Shown piece by piece: positions 34,680 to 44,086 of a stretch of DNA of 64,000 nucleotides. The translations under genes and the position numbers were made by a program. Numbering within the stretch: the first letter of the stretch is position 1; each line of letters starts with the position of its first letter. Under the pieces are notes generated by a model. It ran no database searches, was not told the origin of the DNA, and saw nothing but the letters and a program-made list of their open reading frames with translations. Source of the stretch: CBDCYN01 sp965224205 (lineage in GTDB: Bacteria; Planctomycetota; Phycisphaerae; Phycisphaerales; Phycisphaeraceae). Location: NCBI GenBank assembly GCA_965224205.1, contig CBDCYN010000029.1, positions 1 through 64,000 of the forward strand. Reading direction: 5' to 3'.

Positions 34680-36029
34680 TCATTCCTCGATCCGCTTGAG
34701 CACCAGCGCCGCGTTTTGACCGCCGGTACCGCTGCTGTAAATCAACACGTGCTCGACATGATGCGACGTGGAAGGAGCCGTACCAGCCCGCAACCCCTCT
34801 AGCGGGCTGTCGCAATTGATTACCGCTGGTAAAGTTTGGTCCACGATCGCTCGGCACGCCACGCAAACGTCCAAGCTCCCAGACGCCACCCCGCAGTTGC
34901 CGACCATCGACTTGTTCGACGCCACCGGGACAGACGCCAGCGTGTTACCGAAGGCCGTATGCAAGGCCGTGGCCTCAGCCTTGTCGTGTGCGGGCAGACC
35001 CGATCCGAACGGCACAATCACGTCGATCTGGCCCGGGTCGATTTGGGCTTCGCGCATCGCGGCCTGGATCGCCAAAGCGATGCCTCGGCCGTCGGGCTCG
35101 GGCTGGAGGTTACGGGACTCGCGGTGAACACTTTGCGAAGCGCCGAACCCCAGGACCTCGGCGTACGCCCGCACCGGTTCGCCGTTCGCTTGGCGTTGCT
35201 CGTAGGTCTCCATCGCTTCGAGGATCACAATCGATCCGGCTTCGCCCAGCACCATGCCCGAGGCGGTCGTACAGAACGGGCGGACCGCGGTTTCGGGCTG
35301 GTCGTTGTCGGTGGTATTAAGCCGGCCCAGCATCTGCTGGCGCAGGTACGCCATCGGGTTGAGCTTGCTCTCGGCCCCGCCGCAGAAGCACAGGTCCGCG
35401 GCCCCGCGTTGGATGACACGCAGCGACTCGCCGATGCTTAGGGTCCCCGATGCCTCCCCACAGGTGATCGTGTTCGAGGGGCCCTGGGCGTCGTGGATGA
35501 TCGTCACGTGGCAGGCGAGCATGTTCGGCAGGTACTTAAGCAGCCACAGCGGGGTGAGGTGGGTGAGGCCTTCGTTGCCCCATCGGCGGTAATCGAACCC
35601 GCCCTGGTCATCCGTTGCCTTGGATAATGCCGTGGTTAACTCGTTGAGTTCCGCGGCGATTAGCCCGGCGCCGATATGGGCACCCATGCGTGACGGGTTG
35701 TAGGAATCCTCTGCGGCGGGGTCAGTCTTCGTCTTCGTGCCCCGGGTGGTCAGCGACGCGTCCCGGGCGGCCAGGTCCGCGGCGACCACGGCCAGCTCGA
35801 TATCCCGGGCCATGACCTTGATCGCCTTGCGGTAATTCTTGGGCACGTAGTCCTTGACGCTCACCCCGTTAACCTGGGAGGCGATCTGGCAGTCAAACCC
35901 AGCCGGGTCGAACGCCTCGATCGGCTTGAGCACACTGCGGCCGGCGCGCAACGAATCCCAGGTTTCATCCATCCCTACGCCAAGGCCGCTGATCGGCCCC
36001 AACCCCGTGATCACTACCCGTCTTGGCAT
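34680..36029 (-). CDS. Ketosynthase homologue with all three catalytic residues replaced (chain-length-factor-like)
   Basis: A 449-residue thiolase-fold protein that aligns along its whole length with FabF (GPxxxI...C/E...IG; CGGAES; DKAEA; KSMxG). The catalytic Cys position is Glu192 (TITCGEASGT, with a non-equivalent Cys190 two residues earlier). The first His is Phe in VPFGSGLPAHDKAEA and the second His is Asn in KSMVGNCGVASG. It therefore should not condense acyl chains. Inactive partners of this kind act as chain-length factors with an active ketosynthase, which here follows immediately. The exact product is unknown. Confidence 0.88.
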   Translation of the reverse strand: MPRRVVITGLGPISGLGVGMDETWDSLRAGRSVLKPIEAFDPAGFDCQIASQVNGVSVKDYVPKNYRKAIKVMARDIELAVVAADLAARDASLTTRGTKTKTDPAAEDSYNPSRMGAHIGAGLIAAELNELTTALSKATDDQGGFDYRRWGNEGLTHLTPLWLLKYLPNMLACHVTIIHDAQGPSNTITCGEASGTLSIGESLRVIQRGAADLCFCGGAESKLNPMAYLRQQMLGRLNTTDNDQPETAVRPFCTTASGMVLGEAGSIVILEAMETYEQRQANGEPVRAYAEVLGFGASQSVHRESRNLQPEPDGRGIALAIQAAMREAQIDPGQIDVIVPFGSGLPAHDKAEATALHTAFGNTLASVPVASNKSMVGNCGVASGSLDVCVACRAIVDQTLPAVINCDSPLEGLRAGTAPSTSHHVEHVLIYSSGTGGQNAALVLKRIEE

Positions 36030-36121
36030 CCCGTGCCCCGTTATTTCCCTTGAAGGAGTCTTGGTGTTGATAAGAATGATCGTGCGCTGCGAACCATGGC
36101 CAAAGTTCAGAACGAGATGCC

Positions 36122-36391
36122 TTAATCCGGGATCTGGTCCGCGTATTTTTCACGGAACTCCTCGAGACTGGCGATCCCTTCAGGCAGCTTGGCTTGATCG
36201 ATGAGCAGGATCGGGATCCCCTCGCGGATCGGGTACCGCAGCCCGCCGGTTTCACCGATCAGCTCATCGCCTTCGAGCCGCAACGGGCTGCGGGTCAGTG
36301 GGCACACCAGGATCTGTAAATACTCCGGGTCGAGGGTGGGGGTGTTGGCTTGTTGTTGTGTTTCGGCCTGACTCATGATATCGGTCTCCAT
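36122..36391 (-). CDS. Trm112-family small zinc-ribbon-like protein
   Basis: An 89-residue protein with the Trm112/YcaR (UPF0434) core: LDPEYLQILVCPLTRSPL, then GGLRYPIREGIPILLIDQA. Only one of the usual Cys residues remains, as in YcaR. Trm112 proteins stabilise methyltransferases; bacterial partners are little known. Start could be ATG 36391 or 36376. It sits between murA and the ketosynthase pair on the same strand. Confidence 0.85.
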   Translation of the reverse strand: METDIMSQAETQQQANTPTLDPEYLQILVCPLTRSPLRLEGDELIGETGGLRYPIREGIPILLIDQAKLPEGIASLEEFREKYADQIPD

Positions 36392-36486
36392 GATCCGTGA
36401 TATTGGCTAAATATTCTGTACCTCTCGCTGCCTTACGGTCACGGCTCGCTGGCTGATGGAACCAGCTCTAAGCACTATCTTACGCA

Positions 36487-37857
36487 TTAAATGTTGACGC
36501 GTTCGATCTCCGCGCCCAGCGACCGCAGCTTCTGGTCCATCTGGTTGTACCCACGGTCGAGGTGGTACACCCGGTTCACAACCGTTTTGCCCCGCGCTGC
36601 CAAACCCGCCAGCACCAACCCGGCCGAGGCCCGCAGGTCGCTGGCCATCACGGGCGCGCCGATCAGTTCTCGTTGGCCGGTGATCAGCACCGTCGACCCA
36701 TTGCGGTACAGGTTCGCCCCCATGCGCAGCAGCTCCGCGACGTGCAGGAAGCGGTCGGGGAAGATCTTTTCCGTGACCATAGAGTTGCCGTCCGCGAAAC
36801 ACAACAGGGCCATGATCTGGGCTTGGAGGTCGGTGGGGAACCCCGGGAACGGCTGGGTGACGACCTGCACCGGTTCTAATCGCCGACTCGACGCCACGCG
36901 CACGGATTCAATACGGTTGCTATCGTCACCGGTTTGGGGTGACGCGTTGGTCTTTATTTCAGATAGGGGCTCGACCTCGACGCCGATCTGGTCGAGTCGG
37001 TCGAGCACCGCGGTCAGGGCATCGGTCGGGAAGTTGTCGATCGTCACGTCCCCGTTGGTGATGGCCGCGGCGATGGCGTACGTCCCGGCCTCGATACGGT
37101 CGGGGATGACCTGATGGTCGACGCCCTTCAATTCGTCGACGCCCGTGATGACGATCCGTGGCGACCCGGCGCCTGAAATCTGCGCTCCCATGGCAGATAG
37201 CATATTCGCCAGATCGACGATCTCCGGCTCACAGGCGGCGGATTCGATCACGGTCGTGCCACGTGCCAGAGTGGCGGCGCTCATCAGGTTCGCCGTGCCC
37301 AAGACGGTCGACCCGAACGACCCTCCCAGAAACACCCGCCCGCCTTGGAGACGATCGGCCTCGGCGACGATATACCCCTCATCGAGATGGATCTTCGCCC
37401 CCAATGCGGTCAGGCCGCGCAGGTGCAGGTCCACGGGCCGATCGCCGATGTTGCAGCCACCGGGCATCGAGACCTTGGCCCTGCCTCGTTTGGCTAACAG
37501 GGGACCCAGGACGCAGATACTGGCCCGCATGGTGCGGACGATCTCGTAATCGGCCAACGATGCGCTCTGGTCTGTGGCATGGATCCGGATCGCGCCATCG
37601 GGGGTAGCTTCCTGGGAAGAGTCGGGTTTGGCTGGGGACCCGGAGGATCCGGGATCGGGCATGACCACATCGCAGCCGAGCGTTCGCAGGAGCCTGCCCA
37701 TGTTGTGCACGTCGCTGACCAACGGTGCATTGTGGAGGGTCACGGGCTGGTCCGTGAGCAGGCTCGCGGCCATCAGCGGCAGGGCGGCGTTCTTAGCCCC
37801 GCTGATGCTCAGCCGACCGCGTAGCCGGGTACCGCCTTTGATGACGAATGCATCCAC
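36487..37857 (-). CDS. murA: UDP-N-acetylglucosamine 1-carboxyvinyltransferase
   Basis: A 456-residue EPSP-synthase-fold enzyme for the first committed step of peptidoglycan synthesis. Catalytic Lys22-Asn23 lies in SGAKNAAL and the fosfomycin-target Cys135 in PGGCNIGDRPVDLHL. Two insertions relative to E. coli are visible: a Ser/Pro-rich one at about residues 70-87 and a polar one at about 303-322. The end YNQMDQKLRSLGAEIERV is standard. Its presence supports peptidoglycan in this organism. Confidence 0.95.
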   Translation of the reverse strand: MDAFVIKGGTRLRGRLSISGAKNAALPLMAASLLTDQPVTLHNAPLVSDVHNMGRLLRTLGCDVVMPDPGSSGSPAKPDSSQEATPDGAIRIHATDQSASLADYEIVRTMRASICVLGPLLAKRGRAKVSMPGGCNIGDRPVDLHLRGLTALGAKIHLDEGYIVAEADRLQGGRVFLGGSFGSTVLGTANLMSAATLARGTTVIESAACEPEIVDLANMLSAMGAQISGAGSPRIVITGVDELKGVDHQVIPDRIEAGTYAIAAAITNGDVTIDNFPTDALTAVLDRLDQIGVEVEPLSEIKTNASPQTGDDSNRIESVRVASSRRLEPVQVVTQPFPGFPTDLQAQIMALLCFADGNSMVTEKIFPDRFLHVAELLRMGANLYRNGSTVLITGQRELIGAPVMASDLRASAGLVLAGLAARGKTVVNRVYHLDRGYNQMDQKLRSLGAEIERVNI

Positions 37858-37982
37858 GGGCCATGTTGTCGCAGATCGGGTTCAATACGGCAACCAGCGA
37901 AGTGTCAATCCACTGCAAGCGGGTGTTGGCGTGCGTTTGTTGTTGCTTAACCTGGGCTGCGGACTGAGGTCATCCATAACCC

Positions 37983-39302
37983 TCACGAGTCATGATTCGC
38001 GAAGTATCGATGGGTGCCCTGGGCCCCGATCGCTTCGCCGATCCTCGATAGCGCGTGGGCATAAGTCGCGGTGCGCATGTCGATCTTGTGGTCTTCCATG
38101 AGGTCAAAAACGCTGTGGAACTCACGGGACATGATCTCCTTGAGCCGGGTATGGACGTCTTCGAGGGGCCAGTAATAGCCCTGCTTGTTCTGGACCCACT
38201 CGAAGTAACTGACGGTCACCCCGCCGGCGTTGGCAAGGATGTCGGGGACGATGAGAATATCTTTGCCGTTAAGGACCTCATCGGCGTCGCTGGTGATCGG
38301 GCCGTTAGCGACCTCGACGATGACCGAGGCTTGGACGGCCGAGGCGTTGTCGGCGGTGATCTGGTTCTCGAGCGCCGCGGGGATCAGCAGATCGACGTCG
38401 AGCTCGAGCAGCTGCTCGTTGGTGATCGTGTCGGCGTCGATCGCTTCGCACACCGAGCCGTCACAGTACACCGCTTTAAGGGCACGGGTCTCGTTCTTGA
38501 TCTTGATCAGGCTGGGGATGTCGAACCCCTGCTTGCGGTAGACCCCGCCGCGGGAATCGCTGGCGGCGACGATCTGGTACCCGTCGCTGTGCAGCAGCGC
38601 CGCGACGTGCTGACCAGCGTTGCCGAAGCCCTGGACCGCAACGCGGGTATCTTTCGGATCCCACTTGCGGCGTTTTTCGAGTTCCTTGATGCAATAGTAC
38701 GCCCCCCGGCCGGTGGCGTCGTCGCGGCCAACACTGCCGCCCAGAGGCAACGGTTTGCCGGTGATCACCCCGGGGCAGTGCTGGCGGCGGATCTTGGAGT
38801 ACTCGTCCATCATCCAGCCCATGATCATGGCGTTGGTGTACACGTCGGGGGCGGGGATATCGGTCTCAGGGCCCACGAAATCGGCGATCTGGCGCATGAA
38901 CCCGCGGCTGAGGCGTTCGAGCTCCATGCGTGACAATTCTTTGGGGTTAACGATCACTCCGCCTTTGCCCCCGCCGAAGGGGATGCCCACCGCGGCGCAC
39001 TTGCAGGTCATCCAGAATGCCAAGGCGCGGACCTCGTCGAGGCTGACGTCGGGGTGGTAGCGGATCCCACCCTTGGCCGGGCCGCGCGTATCGTCGTGGC
39101 GGACGCGGTAGCCGGTGAAGACTTGCAGTGTCCCATCGTCCATGCGCACGGGGATGGAGACCTCGACCACACACTTGGCGTGCTTGAGGCGTTCGAGGGT
39201 TTCGCTATCGAGGTCGGCGTATTCCGCGGCGCGGTCGAGGCGCTTGACCGCATCGGCGAAGACGTTGGAAGCGGGTTCTTCAGTCATGGTTTGAGTCGGC
39301 AT
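37983..39302 (-). CDS. gdhA: Glu/Leu/Phe/Val-type amino acid dehydrogenase (glutamate dehydrogenase)
   Basis: A 439-residue NAD(P)-dependent dehydrogenase interconverting glutamate and 2-oxoglutarate. The substrate and catalytic lysines lie in GPAKGGIRYHP and PFGGGKGGV, the PAPDVYTN loop follows, and the Rossmann motif is VQGFGNAGQHVA. ATG at 39302 is chosen because GGAG lies 9 bases upstream; ATG 39359 lacks this. Monocistronic. Confidence 0.93.
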   Translation of the reverse strand: MPTQTMTEEPASNVFADAVKRLDRAAEYADLDSETLERLKHAKCVVEVSIPVRMDDGTLQVFTGYRVRHDDTRGPAKGGIRYHPDVSLDEVRALAFWMTCKCAAVGIPFGGGKGGVIVNPKELSRMELERLSRGFMRQIADFVGPETDIPAPDVYTNAMIMGWMMDEYSKIRRQHCPGVITGKPLPLGGSVGRDDATGRGAYYCIKELEKRRKWDPKDTRVAVQGFGNAGQHVAALLHSDGYQIVAASDSRGGVYRKQGFDIPSLIKIKNETRALKAVYCDGSVCEAIDADTITNEQLLELDVDLLIPAALENQITADNASAVQASVIVEVANGPITSDADEVLNGKDILIVPDILANAGGVTVSYFEWVQNKQGYYWPLEDVHTRLKEIMSREFHSVFDLMEDHKIDMRTATYAHALSRIGEAIGAQGTHRYFANHDS

Positions 39303-39811
39303 GGTTTCATTCTCCGATACAGACCGGGGAGGATCACGGCTATTGTACAGGGTCGCCATGGAACGGGAAGCCCCACGTCATGAGAGCCGGGGACTACGGG
39401 GCCAGGGGACCACCTCATTGGCCGGAGGCTGAACGGACGGCCGATCGGGCTATCTTTCGGGTTGAGACGATCGTAACGGCCCTGGCTTCACACGGGGCGG
39501 TCGATGCCTTGACCAACGACGAGCGAAAGGTTAGAACAACATAAGCATTTTATTTCGGTGCAGCACGTTCTGCGGCTGCGCCCAGGGCGTGGCCAGAGAC
39601 CGTTGAAACGTAAGGTGTGTTGTTCACCCATAACGTGCGGATCGTGGCTAACAGCGGTAGGCCAGAATCGACATCGCATTACCCCATTCCCCTACTCCTG
39701 TTTAAGCCTAGATTGGCCGATGGTCGGCTGACGATTAGCAGATAAAGCGGTTGGAGGACGGACCTTCCTTCCGATGGACCCAAGGTTCTTTTACTTTGAA
39801 GGAGACGACCC
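39303..39811. other. Intergenic region between divergent gdhA and porin genes
   Basis: About 500 bases without a supported gene, hairpin or repeat. It should contain both divergent promoters; I could not identify convincing -10/-35 pairs. GAAGGAG at 39798-39804 is the porin ribosome site. Confidence 0.4.
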
Positions 39812-41329
39812 ATGCATGTTAAACGAGTGATGACGCTGGCGGGGCTGGTCTCGTCGTGTTTAGCGCAGGGCACATGGGCCCAACCCCCGGGCAGCAGCGA
39901 CGACCAGCTGCGAGCGGAAGTCGCGGCGCTGAAGCAGCGTATCGCCCAGCTCGAGCAGGGCCAAGACGACGCGTGGCTCAACGAGAGCCGCGCCGAAGAG
40001 GTCAGGGCGCTGGTGCGCGAGGTGCTTGCGGACTCCGAGGCCCGATCGAGCTTCATGCAGGGCGCGGTCACCGCGGGACACAACGGGGAGCAATTCTTCC
40101 TGGCCAGCGAAGACGGCGGGTTCCTGCTGAATATCGACGGTCAGATCCAGGTGCGGTACGTGTTCAATAGCCGTGACCGAGCTGACGACGCTGATACGGG
40201 CGGTGGCACCACCGCCACGGCTGGCGACGGGGCCACGGGCGACGAAGACCTCGCCGGCTTCGAGGTTCGCCGAGGCAAGCTGCGGTTCACCGGCCATATC
40301 GGCTCTCCGAGGATCTTATACGCGATCCAGCTGTCCGTGGACTCGACCAATAACAAGGTGAAGGCCGACGATATCGCCATCGCCTACAAGCTCACCGACA
40401 ACTTCAAGATCTGGGGCGGGGAGTTCAAAGCCCCTTTCCTGCGAGAAGAGATGACCGAGGCAAAGTACCAGCTGGCCATCGAGCGGTCGCTGGTCAACGA
40501 GATCTTCACGCTCGGGTATATCCAGGGCGCGGGCGCGAAGCTATACCTCGGCGAGGTGGGCCGGCTCAAAGCGGTGATCCACGACGGGGCCCTGTCGGGT
40601 GAGAACGGCAGGCTGCCGGTCACGCAGCGGTTCCCGTTCCAGACCGGTGTCGGAGACGTGGACGGGGACGACGATACCGGCACGGACTACGGCGACACCA
40701 AGCCGTTCCACGGCGACCGCACCGATTTCGCGATCACCGTCCGTGGTGAGCTGAAGCTGGCCGGCGATTGGGAACAACAGGAAGACTTCTCGGCGTGGGG
40801 TGGGCAGCCGGCGGCGGTGTTCCTGGGCGGGGCGCTGCACTGGGAGGACGGCGAGACCGGTGACACCGCGTTCAACAATGACTTCCTGTCGTGGACGATC
40901 GACGGCTCGGTCGAGGTCGCCGGGATGAACCTCTTCGCGGCGATAGTCGGGCTGCACACCCAGGCCGAGAACCCGGCCGTGCCGGACGTTGATCTTTACG
41001 GCCTGGTCGTCCAGGGCGGGATGATGGTGATTCCCGACACGCTCGAGCCGTTCATCCGTTTCGAGTACATCGAGCTTGACAACTTCGCCGCTGGGTCGAT
41101 CGACCCGACCATCGCCTTGCTGACGTTCGGGGCCAACTACTACTTCGCTAAGCACGACGCGAAGTTTTCATTGGACGTGGTGTGGGCGTTGGACACGATC
41201 CCGTCGCCTTCGCCCAGCGGGGCGTCGGACGGGGACATGAAGTTCTTCGAGGGCCTGGGCCTGCTGGGCGATTACAGCGGTGAGGATGATCAGATCGCGC
41301 TGCGTGCGCAGTTCCAGCTGCTGTTCTAG
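39812..41329 (+). CDS. Outer-membrane porin of the OprO/OprP type
   Basis: A 505-residue exported beta-barrel. A signal peptide cleaves near residue 23 (CLAQGTWAQP), a coiled-coil segment follows (QLRAEVAALKQRIAQLEQG, about 32-50), and then a barrel of alternating strands beginning FLLNIDGQIQVRYVFNSR. The region LRFTGHIGSPRILYAIQLSVDS and the ending LRAQFQLLF (terminal Phe, the barrel-assembly signal) fit the family. Such porins pass phosphate, polyphosphate or other anions. Substrate here is unknown. A strong GAAGGAG site and a terminator suggest a highly expressed single gene. Confidence 0.85.
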   Translation: MHVKRVMTLAGLVSSCLAQGTWAQPPGSSDDQLRAEVAALKQRIAQLEQGQDDAWLNESRAEEVRALVREVLADSEARSSFMQGAVTAGHNGEQFFLASEDGGFLLNIDGQIQVRYVFNSRDRADDADTGGGTTATAGDGATGDEDLAGFEVRRGKLRFTGHIGSPRILYAIQLSVDSTNNKVKADDIAIAYKLTDNFKIWGGEFKAPFLREEMTEAKYQLAIERSLVNEIFTLGYIQGAGAKLYLGEVGRLKAVIHDGALSGENGRLPVTQRFPFQTGVGDVDGDDDTGTDYGDTKPFHGDRTDFAITVRGELKLAGDWEQQEDFSAWGGQPAAVFLGGALHWEDGETGDTAFNNDFLSWTIDGSVEVAGMNLFAAIVGLHTQAENPAVPDVDLYGLVVQGGMMVIPDTLEPFIRFEYIELDNFAAGSIDPTIALLTFGANYYFAKHDAKFSLDVVWALDTIPSPSPSGASDGDMKFFEGLGLLGDYSGEDDQIALRAQFQLLF

Positions 41330-41370
41330 GCGACGGGCCGATGTGGCCAAGCTATTGAAAACAATACGAG

Positions 41371-41402
41371 AACCGGGTCATCGTGGGTGGCCCGGTTTTT
41401 TT
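41371..41402 (+). terminator. Rho-independent terminator of the porin gene
   Basis: AACCGGG / CCCGGTT stem with a 13-base loop followed by T7, 42 bases past the porin stop. Confidence 0.85.
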
Positions 41403-41503
41403 GTTCATGGGATCCGCCCCTGAACGTTGATCGGGTCGGCCCGCTGGAGGGGGCGTCGTGATCGATATTGGTGTTGCGTCGGGGGTGCGTTTATGATGCA
41501 ACG

Positions 41504-42133
41504 ATGCCTGTCTATCTAGACGATGTCGCAATCGAGGGGCCGGTCGAGGACCTCAACACGGCTTTGGACCTGGCGACTGGTCGGTTGACGCCGTTGGGGC
41601 GGCTGGTGGTTGAAGTCCATCTCGACGGCCGGGAGCTTGTCGGTGACGAGCTTGAACGGCACCGGCACGTCCCGATCGATCAATCCGAGGTGCGCCTATA
41701 CAGCAGCGACACACGTGACCTGGTGGGGACGGTGCTCGATGAATGCCGCGAGGGGCTGGACCAGGCAGCTGAGGCTCAGGCCCGCGCCGCCGATCTCTTG
41801 CAGCAGGATCACGAGGAGCGGGCCATGCGCCAGGTGGCCGAAGCGATCGAGACTTGGCTGAAGATCCAGCAGGCGGTGTCGGGATCGATCGGGTTGCTGC
41901 GCATCAACCTTGATCAGGTCTCGATCGAAGGTCAACCCGCCGCGGAGATCGTCGGGCAGCTGGCCGAGCGTTTAGGTCAATTGCGGGACCTGCTCTCCGA
42001 CCGTGACGTGGTGGGGATCGCAGACGCGTTGGCTTACGAATGGCCCCGGAGCGTCGATCAATGGCGCCGGCTGATCCAGCACCTGGCCCAGATCGCCAGA
42101 GAGGCTGGCACAACGATCGAGACGGAGGATTAG
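41504..42133 (+). CDS. Hypothetical alpha-helical protein
   Basis: A 209-residue soluble protein I do not recognise. The first ~75 residues look like a small alpha/beta domain (MPVYLDDVAIEGPVEDLNTALD...), and the rest is helical with a Gln/Glu/Ala-rich region (about 90-130) likely forming a bundle. ATG at 41504 is used. It lies 75 bases upstream of nuoC on the same strand and may be co-transcribed, but no functional link can be shown. Confidence 0.6.
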   Translation: MPVYLDDVAIEGPVEDLNTALDLATGRLTPLGRLVVEVHLDGRELVGDELERHRHVPIDQSEVRLYSSDTRDLVGTVLDECREGLDQAAEAQARAADLLQQDHEERAMRQVAEAIETWLKIQQAVSGSIGLLRINLDQVSIEGQPAAEIVGQLAERLGQLRDLLSDRDVVGIADALAYEWPRSVDQWRRLIQHLAQIAREAGTTIETED

Positions 42134-42208
42134 GCGGGACTAGAAAGATTGAGTCAGCTGGTCAAATATCAATCGTGCGGCCGCACCCATTGAACGAAGG
42201 GCTTGTTG

Positions 42209-42790
42209 ATGACGAAACCGAATCTCGATCACCCCAGCTTGCCTCCGATTAAAGACCGGTTCCCCGGCGTGGAGCTTCTCGCGGCTGAGTTCCGGGGCCA
42301 GACCGTGCTTGTGGTCGGTAAAGAGCACCTGCATGAGGTGCTTGGGTTTTTGCGGGATGACCCCCGGTGCGGCTATGACTTCCTTAGTGACGTGATCGGG
42401 GTCGACTACCTCAACTATCCCTGCCCCCCACGCAACGGGAGGTCTAAAACGATCGCCGAGGGGCGCTTCGCGGTGATCTATAACCTCGTGAGCACAGCCC
42501 ACAACCGCCGGCTGTTGGTCAAGGTCACCCTCGATCCGTCCCTCGATACACGCGGGATCGAAGACGACCCGGCGTTGCACGTTCCTAGCGTATGCGATCT
42601 GTGGCCCGGAGCCGAGTGGCCCGAGCGCGAGGTGTTTGACATGTTCGGGATCCGTTTCGACGGCCACCCGGATCTGCGGCGGATCCTCACCTGGGAATCC
42701 TACCCCGCTCACCCGCTGCGAAAAGACTATCCCCTCCGTGGCCGTGGGGAGCGTGAGGCGTACCGTGTGATCCACCGCGACAGCGCCTGA
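42209..42790 (+). CDS. nuoC: NADH-quinone oxidoreductase subunit C (30-kDa subunit)
   Basis: A 193-residue peripheral-arm subunit of complex I. The signature EWPEREVFDMFGIRFDGHPDLRRIL is present, followed by the typical HPLRKDYPLRGRGE end. Usual bacterial operons keep nuoC beside nuoB and nuoD; here it is alone, 24 kb from the nuoJKLMN cluster, which implies a split complex I locus. ATG at 42209 with GAAGGG upstream. Confidence 0.93.
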   Translation: MTKPNLDHPSLPPIKDRFPGVELLAAEFRGQTVLVVGKEHLHEVLGFLRDDPRCGYDFLSDVIGVDYLNYPCPPRNGRSKTIAEGRFAVIYNLVSTAHNRRLLVKVTLDPSLDTRGIEDDPALHVPSVCDLWPGAEWPEREVFDMFGIRFDGHPDLRRILTWESYPAHPLRKDYPLRGRGEREAYRVIHRDSA

Positions 42791-42954
42791 TCGAATGCAG
42801 GGGATGGACAGGTCAAAAGCCAGGGGGGCTTATAGACATCAGGTTGAGGAGGATAGTTGGACATCCCACGACGGACCGGAACCAATCCGGCGACCTGCAA
42901 AAACACACATGACGAGGCCCTAGCCGCCGGCGACCCCCACCACGAGTCTCCCGA

Positions 42955-43809
42955 TCAAGACTGCCTCGACCCATTTCTGACCTCTTCTTCCAACGCGATC
43001 CGGTGTTTGTTGCGGGTTCGGCCGATATAAGAACATATCCCGCGTTTGCTTGCCCGGATGAAGCCCACTAATTCCATAAGCAGTTCAGCGCCGGGGCGGC
43101 CTTGCTGGGCGATCGCTTCGATCTCACCAGCGGCCACCGGGTTGCTGTGATGGGTGAGGTAGAGGATACGGAAGGCTTCGCGCAGCGCGTCGATGGCCGC
43201 CCGCTCGATCCCGTTTCTGCGCAGCCCCACCAGGTTCAAGCCGATCACCTGGTCATCGAACTTGCAGAGCATGAACGGGGGCACGTCCTTCGTCACGATC
43301 ACGCCCCCTCCCAGGAAGCTAAGCCGACCGACGTGGCCAAACTGGTGCACCGCGGAATTGCCGCCGAGCGTCGCGTTGGCCTCGATACGCGCGTGACCAG
43401 CCAGCAAGGCCCCAGACGCGAACGTGCATCGATCGGTGACCACCACGTCGTGGCCGACGTGGGTATTGCTCATGAAAAAATTGTCGTTCCCGATCTTGGT
43501 CGGGCAATCGGGCCGCGACGAACCATGGACCACGACCATCTCCCGGAAGATGTTGCGCTGACCGATCGCGATCCCGGCGGTATCCCCCTGGTGACCGACG
43601 ATCTGCGCCTCGAATCCGAGGCAGGCATACGGATAGAGGGTGTTATCGCTGCCGAGGGTCAACGGGCCGTTGAGGTAGACGTGGCCGATCAGGCGGCACC
43701 CGGGGCCGATCGTCACGGGTCCTTGGATGGTACACGCCGGGCCGATCTGGACGTCATCAGCGAGCTGAACCTGAGGGTCAACGATCGAGGTCGGGTGGAT
43801 ATTGGCCAT
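42955..43809 (-). CDS. lpxA: Acyl-ACP:UDP-N-acetylglucosamine O-acyltransferase
   Basis: A 284-residue left-handed beta-helix enzyme for the first step of lipid A synthesis. Hexapeptide repeats run through residues 1-185. The catalytic His sits in MSNTHVGHDVVV and the C-terminal helical part is VGLRRNGIERAAIDALREAFRILY. It shows the cell makes lipid A and so has an outer membrane. The C-terminus (IRASKRGICSYIG...) is longer than in E. coli. Other lpx genes are not in this window. Confidence 0.94.
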   Translation of the reverse strand: MANIHPTSIVDPQVQLADDVQIGPACTIQGPVTIGPGCRLIGHVYLNGPLTLGSDNTLYPYACLGFEAQIVGHQGDTAGIAIGQRNIFREMVVVHGSSRPDCPTKIGNDNFFMSNTHVGHDVVVTDRCTFASGALLAGHARIEANATLGGNSAVHQFGHVGRLSFLGGGVIVTKDVPPFMLCKFDDQVIGLNLVGLRRNGIERAAIDALREAFRILYLTHHSNPVAAGEIEAIAQQGRPGAELLMELVGFIRASKRGICSYIGRTRNKHRIALEEEVRNGSRQS

Positions 43810-43828
43810 AGCGGAACTTTACACTAAC

Positions 43829-43921
43829 ACGGCGTCGCCATGGTCGCGATCGACGTCGGTTCTCCCGCGGGGTCTTGGGGTTCGTGCCCGTCGCGGCACG
43901 TTGATTCGTGATGCGTATATA
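43829..43921 (-). repeat. Dispersed repeat, family 3 copy G
   Basis: Minus strand reads TACGCATCACGAATCAACGT then GCCGCGACGGG, followed by a diverged body with CCCCAAGACCCCG. It lies between the divergent lpxA and PEGA genes. Confidence 0.6.
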
Positions 43922-44086
43922 TTAGTGGGCGGTTTGAATGCGCAACCGCTGCGGCTACGAGCCGTGATGGTGTTTTGCCCGGGATCGGTCGCGGCCCTGC
44001 TGTCGACTCAGCGGACGAACCCGCTCGTGCACGCGGCCAGGCATGACTCGATGGGTCGATCAAGCGTCATAAGGGCGATTGTCGTG

